Below, one piece after another: positions 1-4,579 of a DNA stretch of 7,777 nucleotides. The position numbers and the translations under genes were made by a program. Source of the DNA: Thermoplasmata archaeon (GTDB lineage: Archaea; Thermoplasmatota; Thermoplasmata; Lutacidiplasmatales; UBA184). Location of the stretch: positions 1 to 7,777 of the forward strand of contig JABEUK010000207.1 of the NCBI GenBank assembly GCA_013044425.1, in the 5' to 3' direction. The notes under the pieces were generated by a model. It saw only the letters and a list, made by a program, of their open reading frames with translations, did no database searches and was not told the origin of the DNA. Position 1 is the stretch's first letter. Each line of letters begins with the position of its first letter.

Positions 1-36
1 CGGGAACCGCCACGGGATTCGGAGGTAGCACGATGA
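1..36 (+). CDS. possible C-terminal end of an upstream gene (partial)
   Basis: The frame starting at base 1 is open to a TGA at 34-36 and would encode only REPPRDSEVAR. The TGA overlaps an ATG at 33 (ATGA), the usual layout of translationally coupled genes, and a hairpin follows at 50-69. The piece is far too short for a function to be assigned. It could equally be non-coding, since the other two frames are open here too. The call rests on context only. Confidence 0.25.
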   Translation, partial: REPPRDSEVAR

Positions 37-49
37 GTCCCGGGGGAAG

Positions 50-69
50 CCCCCGAACTCGTTCGGGGG
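50..69 (+). terminator. G/C hairpin downstream of TGA 34-36 (terminator-like)
   Basis: CCCCCGAAC (50-58) and GTTCGGGGG (61-69) are perfect inverted repeats separated by TC, so RNA would form a stem of about 8 bp closed by a small loop. GGGGG at 42-46 can pair with the same CCCCC (50-54), giving a competing smaller hairpin. No T-tract follows, which weakens an intrinsic-terminator call. The position between a stop codon and the next promoter-like box fits a transcript 3' end. Confidence 0.4.
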
Positions 70-113
70 AGGATGTCACGGAATCGAGTGCAAGCACCTC
101 GAGCCGGCCGAGC

Positions 114-121
114 CTCTATTA
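114..121 (+). promoter_or_regulatory. A/T-rich TATA-like box for the membrane protein at 144
   Basis: CTCTATTA stands out in otherwise G/C-rich sequence. Its first base lies 30 bases before the GTG at 144, nearly the same spacing as the box at 2094-2102 to the ATG at 2126. In archaea a TATA box centred about 26 bases upstream sets the transcription start, so this predicts a leaderless mRNA starting at or next to GTG 144. The match to an archaeal TATA consensus is only moderate. Confidence 0.4.
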
Positions 122-143
122 GGCCCGCGAGCCTGTTGGAGCC

Positions 144-1502
144 GTGGCCGCGTGGGGCAGCGGATTCGCCGCTCCGTGGGCCCTCGGCCTGTACATCGGG
201 ATCTTCGCGATCCTCGGCTGGCTCGTACTCTGGTACGACCGGGAAGCTCAGGGCGCTTCGAGCCGATGGGTCCATCGCCTGGTCGCGTGGCTCTCCGGCG
301 GAAGCGATCTCTCCTGGATCGATGTCCGACTCCTGAGCGCGATCGCCGCCGGAGCGTTCGCTCTCGGCGCGATCGCCAACGCGGCGTTGGGAGCGTACGC
401 GTGCAGCGCCCCCGGCCCCTCCGACCTCACGACCCTGTTCACTTCGGGCCAGGAGTTCCTGCGAGGGGGCAATCCGTTTACGATCACCGCCTGTGGGGTC
501 TCGGGGAACCCGGTGCCCGCCGGCATGGCGTCCGTGCTCCTCGACGGGCTCGGTAGCCTTGGCGGGGAGGTGGGAACGTTACTGGTCTGGGGAGCGGTCT
601 CCGTCGCGCTCGTGCCGCTCATCTGGACCCTCGCCGGCACGCGTCGTGCCGTGACGACCGTCGGGGTCCTGGTTTCGTTCCTCTACCTCCCGGTGGTGGC
701 GGTCCAGGTGGATGGCGCGAGCCTCGCGATCATGCCGTTGGCCGTGCTCCTCGTGCTCTACCTCGCCCGTCGCAGCTGGGGGCGGGCGACAGCCATCGGC
801 GCTTTCCTCGCGACGGGACTGTTCCCCGCGCTGTTCCCGATCTTGGCCGCGACCGGTCGCGCCGGCGCGCGCCGGGCGATCGCCTTCGCGAGCGCGCTGG
901 GAATCTTTGCCGCCGTCACCTTGATCTCGATCGCGATCTACGGGAGCGATTTCACCGGCCCGGTGTTTTTCGCCCAGTTCTCCCGCTGGAATTTCTCGTT
1001 GAACTACTGGGGGGTCCTGCAAGGCGAAGGGTGGCTCAACCCCTCGAGCTCGCTGACGATCGTTCAGGCCGTCCTCACGATCGGCCTCGTAGGCGTGACG
1101 TGGGCGTGGGCTCGCTCCGCGCTCGGAGCGGTCGCGATCGTCCTGACGGGCACGGTCCTGCTGACCCAGTATCTCTCCTTCACGGCCCTGATCTTCCTCC
1201 TTCCGGTCGCCCTGATCGGTTCCCGGGCGCGATGGTGGCTGTGGGCCATCGGACTCGTCGCGATCTCGAACTACCTCCTGGCCATCCAGTCCTACGCGTC
1301 GATCGGGGGCTCCGCGATCCCCTCGTACGCTCTCGATCTCGTTCTGACGGCGCTGGTCCTCGGATTGCTGATCGAGCTGCTCCGGACGGAACTGTCCCGG
1401 CACCCGGGCCCCGCGAGTTCGGGCGAAGGGGCGATGTCCGGGAGCGCGCCGCCGGCACCGCGGCCCGAGCCGGCGCTTGAAATACGCGAACCCGTGACCT
1501 AG
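144..1502 (+). CDS. polytopic membrane protein, possible GT-C/DUF2029-like
   Basis: The 452-residue product is dominated by hydrophobic helices. I see roughly 11 spans: residues 12-30, 62-84, 144-164, 172-188, 193-208, 216-235, 246-266, 305-323, 328-358 (one or two), 364-381 and 395-413. A loop of about 60 residues (85-143) follows helix 2 and contains SGQEFLRGGNPF, which recalls the G-x-NP element in the first long loop of GT87/DUF2029 mannosyltransferase-like proteins. No catalytic motif is certain, so a lipid-linked sugar transferase is only a suggestion. The tail (417-452) is Pro/Ala/Ser-rich and probably disordered. GTG 144 is chosen because a TAG lies in frame at 120-122, no well-spaced Shine-Dalgarno precedes it (GGAG ends only 2 bases away), and a TATA-like box sits 30 bases upstream. 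An alternative is an N-terminus at ATG 33 interrupted by that TAG. Confidence 0.8.
   Translation: MAAWGSGFAAPWALGLYIGIFAILGWLVLWYDREAQGASSRWVHRLVAWLSGGSDLSWIDVRLLSAIAAGAFALGAIANAALGAYACSAPGPSDLTTLFTSGQEFLRGGNPFTITACGVSGNPVPAGMASVLLDGLGSLGGEVGTLLVWGAVSVALVPLIWTLAGTRRAVTTVGVLVSFLYLPVVAVQVDGASLAIMPLAVLLVLYLARRSWGRATAIGAFLATGLFPALFPILAATGRAGARRAIAFASALGIFAAVTLISIAIYGSDFTGPVFFAQFSRWNFSLNYWGVLQGEGWLNPSSSLTIVQAVLTIGLVGVTWAWARSALGAVAIVLTGTVLLTQYLSFTALIFLLPVALIGSRARWWLWAIGLVAISNYLLAIQSYASIGGSAIPSYALDLVLTALVLGLLIELLRTELSRHPGPASSGEGAMSGSAPPAPRPEPALEIREPVT
1476..1484 (+). promoter_or_regulatory. CTTGAAATA box, copy 1 (upstream of first zinc-ribbon membrane gene)
   Basis: CTTGAAATA lies inside the 3' end of the preceding gene and is identical to the box at 2094-2102 that precedes the paralogous gene. 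In a G/C-rich setting a repeated A/T-rich 9-mer at equivalent places suggests a TATA element. Using the spacing seen at the second copy (32 bases from its first base to the start codon), the transcript would begin near 1508. Confidence 0.5.
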
Positions 1503-1531
1503 ATCGGCGGCGCCGAGCTCGACGCCGATCT
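1501..1531 (+). repeat. perfect 9-bp inverted repeat at the end of the membrane gene
   Basis: AGATCGGCG (1501-1509) and CGCCGATCT (1523-1531) are perfect inverted repeats with a 13-base spacer. The left arm overlaps the TAG stop of the preceding gene (1500-1502). The structure also covers the region where the next gene should start. It could end the upstream transcript, shield the downstream start, or be an operator; no T-tract follows it. Confidence 0.5.
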
Positions 1532-1590
1532 ATCCGGTCGGCGCGTACTACTGGACGAGCTTCGGCGGGGTCCTGATCGCGTTCGTCGGC

Positions 1591-2007
1591 GTGCTCCTGT
1601 TCTTCGCCGGCATCACCTTCACGATCTTCTTCTCGGAGATCGGGGGGACGATCCTGCTCTTCTCGTTCCTGGGAGTCCAGGTCGGGCTGCTACTGCTCGT
1701 GTGCGCGTGGATGCTGCGGCGCGCGAGCCGCTGGAGTGCTGGGATCGGAGTGATGATCGTGCTCCTCGCCGGAGCGAGTCTGCCGTTCACCTTGGGTGGA
1801 CTCGGCATCGGCTTCACCCTCGCCTTGGTCGGAGGGATCCTGGCCCTCCAGTGGAAACCGTCCACCCATGGGCCGGTGTTCGTCTACACCACCTCCGCCG
1901 GCGCGTCTCCCGAGCTCCCATCGCTCCCGCGCATCTGTCCGTCGTGCGGCGCGATCGGCTCCGGGGGATCGACGTTCTGTCCGCAGTGCGGGAAACCGTA
2001 CGACTGA
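1591..2007 (+). CDS. four-helix membrane protein with C-terminal zinc ribbon (copy 1)
   Basis: The frame has about four hydrophobic helices: one starting upstream of 1591, then residues ~19-40, 50-68 and 70-87 counted from the GTG at 1591. A short linker leads to a C-terminal zinc ribbon with Cys116, Cys119, Cys130 and Cys133 (CPSC...CPQCGKPYD). GTG 1591 is the first canonical start codon, but it cuts into the first helix. The frame is open upstream to a TGA at 1495-1497, and the sense continues as YPVGAYYWTSFGGVLIAF. No ATG, GTG or TTG occurs in that stretch. The likely true N-terminus is codon 1507 (GCG) by promoter spacing and by alignment with the paralogue at 2126. Such proteins are common in Thermoplasmata-like archaea; whether the ribbon binds nucleic acid or a protein partner on the cytoplasmic face is unknown. 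Confidence 0.75.
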   Translation: MLLFFAGITFTIFFSEIGGTILLFSFLGVQVGLLLLVCAWMLRRASRWSAGIGVMIVLLAGASLPFTLGGLGIGFTLALVGGILALQWKPSTHGPVFVYTTSAGASPELPSLPRICPSCGAIGSGGSTFCPQCGKPYD

Positions 2008-2025
2008 GCGCGGCGCGCCCTTGGA

Positions 2026-2064
2026 GGAGCGGCGCCGGCCGCTCGGTACCCCCGGCGCCGCTCC
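2026..2064 (+). terminator. perfect 13-bp GC hairpin between the two zinc-ribbon genes
   Basis: GGAGCGGCGCCGG (2026-2038) and CCGGCGCCGCTCC (2052-2064) are perfect inverted repeats around a 13-base loop. The hairpin starts 19 bases after the stop of the first zinc-ribbon gene and ends 30 bases before the CTTGAAATA box of the second. The placement suggests a transcript end or mRNA-stabilising structure. The missing T-tract is a caveat for an intrinsic archaeal terminator. Confidence 0.55.
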
Positions 2065-2093
2065 CCACCGCGCGCTCGGTCGGTTGGACGCGA

Positions 2094-2102
2094 CTTGAAA
2101 TA
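2094..2102 (+). promoter_or_regulatory. CTTGAAATA box, copy 2 (TATA-like, leaderless start at 2126)
   Basis: This is identical to the box at 1476-1484. The centre of its A/T-rich core lies about 27 bases before ATG 2126, the distance expected when an archaeal transcript begins at the start codon itself. No Shine-Dalgarno precedes the ATG. It therefore favours ATG 2126 over the GTG at 2114. Confidence 0.5.
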
Positions 2103-2125
2103 GCGGTGGGGGCGTGGAATCTGCG

Positions 2126-2629
2126 ATGCCGCCCGACGGTTCCGAGGAGCTCCGCCCGATCGCTTCCCTGCTGGCGCGCATCGGAGGGGTCCTGATCCTT
2201 CTCGGAGGGCTGCTGACGCTGCTCTTCACGGCGGTCAACTACTACCCCGCGTACCGGTTCGGCCCGGTGGGCCACTCCTTCTGGGGAGGTCTCATCGCCG
2301 GCTTCATCGCGATACTCGTGGGGTTCGTAATCTTCGCCCTCGGCGAGCGATTGAAGCCCGGCCATTCCGATGTGGTCCTCTGGAGCGTGGTGATCATGGC
2401 CCTCGGTGCGATCAGCCTCGCGGCGGACGGTTGGTTCACAGGGATCGGGTTCATCTTCGCCTTGATCGCGGGGATCCTCGGGATCCTCTGGGCCGTGATC
2501 CAGACCTCGGGGACTCCTCCCCCGGTGCCTACGATGCTGTATGCGCGCGCCTGTCTGGCATGCGGAGCGCTCAACTCGGGTTCGGCCTCCTTCTGCCAGA
2601 GCTGCGGGAAACCGCTCCCTCGGCCGTAG
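2126..2629 (+). CDS. four-helix membrane protein with C-terminal zinc ribbon (copy 2)
   Basis: The 167-residue product has four hydrophobic helices (about residues 18-37, 52-72, 83-100 and 105-125), a Pro-rich linker, and a C-terminal zinc ribbon with Cys143, Cys146, Cys157 and Cys160 (CLACG...CQSCGKP). Architecture and motifs match the gene just upstream: a GGVLI first helix, a G-I-GF then GGIL/AGILGILW last helix, and a ribbon ending in CGKP. They are a tandem duplication that has diverged considerably. ATG 2126 is preferred over GTG 2114 (four residues longer) because the promoter-like box at 2094-2102 places transcription start there. The N-terminus is hydrophilic with no signal peptide, so the ribbon should lie in the cytoplasm if four helices are correct. 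It resembles small archaeal membrane proteins of DUF6114 type, but I cannot confirm that family. Function unknown. Confidence 0.8.
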   Translation: MPPDGSEELRPIASLLARIGGVLILLGGLLTLLFTAVNYYPAYRFGPVGHSFWGGLIAGFIAILVGFVIFALGERLKPGHSDVVLWSVVIMALGAISLAADGWFTGIGFIFALIAGILGILWAVIQTSGTPPPVPTMLYARACLACGALNSGSASFCQSCGKPLPRP

Positions 2630-2641
2630 GAGCTCCGGCGT

Positions 2642-2956
2642 GTGTCGCCTCGATCCTCTTCCGCCCCCCCGCTGTACGAGACCGTGCGCCTCTGCTCGGG
2701 GAAGGGATCCTACGAGGCGCTCCCCCGGAGGGACTGTACGTTCGACCTCGAGCGCGCGCGCCACCTACTGGAATCGGAGGGGATCCCCGTCACCGACGCG
2801 CGCGTGATGTTGATCGTCTCGACGCAGCCGGAGATGACCGTCAGCCGCAACGGACGGATCCTGATCAAGACCCGGGACCCCCACGAGGCGGAACGCGCCC
2901 TCGACTCGCTCTTGGAGCGGCTCCGGCTGCCGGGGCGGGCGTCCCGGTCAGGTTAA
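2642..2956 (+). CDS. small soluble protein, unrecognised
   Basis: The 104-residue protein starts at GTG 2642, preceded by GGAG (2629-2632) at a spacing of 9; this Shine-Dalgarno overlaps the stop of the upstream gene, suggesting co-transcription. The pattern is alpha/beta: a helix around residues 35-47 (DLERARHLLESEG), a strand 54-60 (RVMLIVS), a hairpin 64-77 (EMTVSRNGRILIKT) and a final helix 80-94 (PHEAERALDSLLERL). The hairpin-plus-DP-x-EAE-helix piece is a pattern I have seen in small archaeal proteins, but I cannot name the family. Cys18 and Cys32 are not arranged as a metal site. No membrane segment or signal peptide is present. Third-position GC bias is like the neighbours', so I regard it as real. 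It ends 36 bases before the thiolase. Confidence 0.65.
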   Translation: MSPRSSSAPPLYETVRLCSGKGSYEALPRRDCTFDLERARHLLESEGIPVTDARVMLIVSTQPEMTVSRNGRILIKTRDPHEAERALDSLLERLRLPGRASRSG

Positions 2957-2992
2957 AGGCCCGAGCGTTCTCGTACAATCCCGGGGAGACCG

Positions 2993-4147
2993 ATGCGTGA
3001 GACGTGGGTCGTCGCAGCCGCTTCCAACCGGTACGGCAAGATGAAGGAGAGCGGCCGGGAGGCCGCCACGCGCGTCGCCTGGGAGGCGATCGAGCGCTCG
3101 GGCCTTGCCCCGAAGGACATCGGCTACACGTTCGTCTCGAACGCGTTCGGAGTCGCCGAGCGCCAAGCCCACGTCGGGCCGCTCATCAACACCTCGCTGG
3201 GGATCCCGGACGTGCCATCGTGCACGATCGAATCCGCCTGTTCGAGCTCGAGCGCCGGGCTCCATGAGGCGTTCGTCCACGTGGCGGGGGGGTTCGCCGA
3301 CGCGGCGCTCGTCGTGGGCGTCGAGAAGCTGTCGCACCTCGACACGCTCGCGTCGACGAGCTATTTTGCCATGGGCGCGGACTACGCCTTCGAGACCAAG
3401 AACGGGGCGACCTTCCCCGGGCTCTACGCGACCCTCGCGGATGCCTACCAGCACGCCTTCCGCACCCAGCCCGAGATGTTCGGATCGATCGCCATCAAGA
3501 ACCATGCGAACGCCGCGCTCAACCCGCATGCCCAGTTCCGAAAGCCGATCTCCCTCGACACCTACCTCAACTCCCCGATCATCGCCTCGCCCCTGCGCCT
3601 GTACGACTGCTGCCCGTTCTCCGATGGCGCCGCGGCGGTGGTGGTCGCGGCCAAGGAGTTCGTCCGAACGCCGAAGACCGAGCCGCTCGTCATCCGGGCC
3701 AGCGCCCGCTCCGGATCGATCGGCGACATGCACGATCGGCCGGATCTCCTCGGGCTCCCCGCGACCCGCACGGCCGCCGAGAAGGCGTTCCGCCAGGCCA
3801 AGATGGAGCCGAAAGATATCGACTTCTTGGAGGTCCACGACTGCTTCACGATCGCCGAGGCGCTCGCGCTCGAGGATCTGGGGTTCTACCCTCGGGGGAG
3901 CGCCGCCCGCGAATCCCTCGAGGGATCGACGGCCCTGCACGGCCGACTTCCCGTGAACCCCTCCGGCGGACTGAAGGCGAAGGGGCACCCCGTCAGCGCC
4001 ACCGGGGCGGGACAGGTCGTCGAGATCTTCGAGCAGTTCAACGGGCTCGCGGGCGCACGGGCCGTCCCGAAGGCCGACACCGCCCTCGCGCACAACGTCG
4101 GGGCCACGGGAAGCTCCTGCTCGGTCCACATCTTCTCGCGGCGCTGA
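2993..4147 (+). CDS. SCP2-type thiolase (acetyl-CoA acetyltransferase family)
   Basis: The 384-residue enzyme has the thiolase fold and full family length. Cys83 in ESACSSSSAG is the nucleophile that takes up the acyl group. VHDCF (His282, Cys284) is the motif typical of SCP2-type and archaeal thiolases, where this Cys serves as acid/base. GGLKAKGHPVSATGAG carries His332, and HNVGATGSSC closes the fold at 367-376. In the degradative direction it would cleave 3-ketoacyl-CoA with CoA to acetyl-CoA and a shortened acyl-CoA. The DUF35 gene follows 13 bases later, and such pairs form tight complexes in archaea. Related Ltp2/ChsH2 pairs are retro-aldolases, but the intact Cys/His set here favours a thiolase. 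ATG 2993 has GGGGAG (2983-2988) at a spacing of 4; GTTAAAGG at 2952-2959 could be a weak TATA box. With FadD-, dehydrogenase- and hydratase-like neighbours, beta-oxidation is the likely role. Confidence 0.9.
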   Translation: MRETWVVAAASNRYGKMKESGREAATRVAWEAIERSGLAPKDIGYTFVSNAFGVAERQAHVGPLINTSLGIPDVPSCTIESACSSSSAGLHEAFVHVAGGFADAALVVGVEKLSHLDTLASTSYFAMGADYAFETKNGATFPGLYATLADAYQHAFRTQPEMFGSIAIKNHANAALNPHAQFRKPISLDTYLNSPIIASPLRLYDCCPFSDGAAAVVVAAKEFVRTPKTEPLVIRASARSGSIGDMHDRPDLLGLPATRTAAEKAFRQAKMEPKDIDFLEVHDCFTIAEALALEDLGFYPRGSAARESLEGSTALHGRLPVNPSGGLKAKGHPVSATGAGQVVEIFEQFNGLAGARAVPKADTALAHNVGATGSSCSVHIFSRR

Positions 4148-4152
4148 AGGAG
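4147..4152 (+). promoter_or_regulatory. Shine-Dalgarno AAGGAG pointing to a non-ATG start at 4161
   Basis: AAGGAG begins at the last base of the thiolase stop codon. With normal spacing the start codon should fall near 4158-4162. The only in-frame candidates are ACG at 4161 (spacing 8) and ATC at 4155 (spacing 2). The spacing of 8 resembles that of the next gene (AGAGGT 4567-4572 to ATG 4580, spacing 7). Confidence 0.55.
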
Positions 4153-4160
4153 CGATCGAT

Positions 4161-4568
4161 ACGACCGATCCGTCCGAGCCCGCCGCATCCCACTCGATCG
4201 CGGAGTACGTCCATGCCTACGAGGAAGAGCAGCGACTGCGAGGCTACCGCTGCCCGAGCTGCAACTTCGTGACCGCGACCTGGTCGCTCGCCTGTCCCCG
4301 ATGCGGAGAGGCTCGCCTCGGCGAGATCGATCTCTCGGGCCGGGGGCGGATCGTCGCGTACACGGTACAGAACGTGCCCGGGGACGAGTTCCTGAACGAG
4401 GCCCCCTACGCCTACGTCATCGTCGAGCTGGAGGAGGGGGGTCGGATCACGGGATGGATGCCGACGGTCCGCCGGGAAGAGGACCTGGCGATCGGCGATC
4501 GCGTCCGCTTCTCCACCAGCTACAAACCGGGAGTTCAGTTCGTCAAGGACGTGCCCGGCGTGGAGTAG
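4161..4568 (+). CDS. DUF35 zinc-ribbon/OB-fold protein, thiolase partner
   Basis: Read from ACG 4161 the product is 135 residues, normal for DUF35 proteins. It has an N-terminal helix (about 12-27, SIAEYVHAYEEEQRLRG) and a rubredoxin-like zinc ribbon with Cys31, Cys34, Cys45 and Cys48 (CPSC...CPRC). An OB-fold follows (about 50-130), with LSGRGRIVAYTVQNVP and a Y-x-x-x-IVELEEG strand. In archaeal thiolase/HMG-CoA synthase complexes this protein bridges subunits and shapes the CoA-binding site; it has no known activity alone. It is co-transcribed with the thiolase (13-base gap) and the acyl-CoA synthetase (11-base gap). The first canonical start, GTG 4269, would delete the helix and the first CxxC, so it is very unlikely to be the true start. 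AAGGAG at 4147-4152 supports ACG 4161, either as a rare start or as a sequencing error for ATG. Confidence 0.85.
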   Translation, partial: TTDPSEPAASHSIAEYVHAYEEEQRLRGYRCPSCNFVTATWSLACPRCGEARLGEIDLSGRGRIVAYTVQNVPGDEFLNEAPYAYVIVELEEGGRITGWMPTVRREEDLAIGDRVRFSTSYKPGVQFVKDVPGVE

Positions 4569-4579
4569 AGGTTCGATCG

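Larger units (their letters stand above)
33..122 (+). other. short ORF with strong Shine-Dalgarno, in frame with the next gene across a TAG
   Basis: An ATG at 33 follows GGAGGT (21-26) with a spacing of 6 bases. It opens a 29-codon frame rich in Ser, Pro, Arg and Thr that ends at TAG 120-122. This is the same frame as the membrane-protein gene starting at 144, and no other stop lies between them. Third-position GC is visibly lower than in the flanking genes, which argues against ordinary coding. It could be a leader peptide, the original N-terminus of the membrane protein cut by a nonsense change, or chance. Confidence 0.2.

Noticed and set aside
120..122. TAG as a pyrrolysine codon
   Set aside because: TAG serves as an ordinary terminal stop in several genes here, no insertion element is visible, and the frame upstream of 120 has weak coding character.
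579..1403. 274-codon minus-strand frame in the first membrane gene
   Set aside because: Extremely charged, low-complexity Arg/Asp/Gln/Glu translation, antisense to clear transmembrane helices.
2114..2125. GTG 2114 as the start of the second zinc-ribbon gene
   Set aside because: It adds only four residues, lacks a Shine-Dalgarno, and the TATA-like box spacing fits ATG 2126 better.
2948..4129. 393-codon open frame on the minus strand
   Set aside because: It is antisense to the thiolase; its Arg/Gly/Asp-rich composition and lack of motifs mark it as a shadow frame.
4269..4271. GTG 4269 as the start of the DUF35 gene
   Set aside because: It would remove the N-terminal helix and the first zinc-binding CxxC, both of which are clearly encoded upstream in the same frame.
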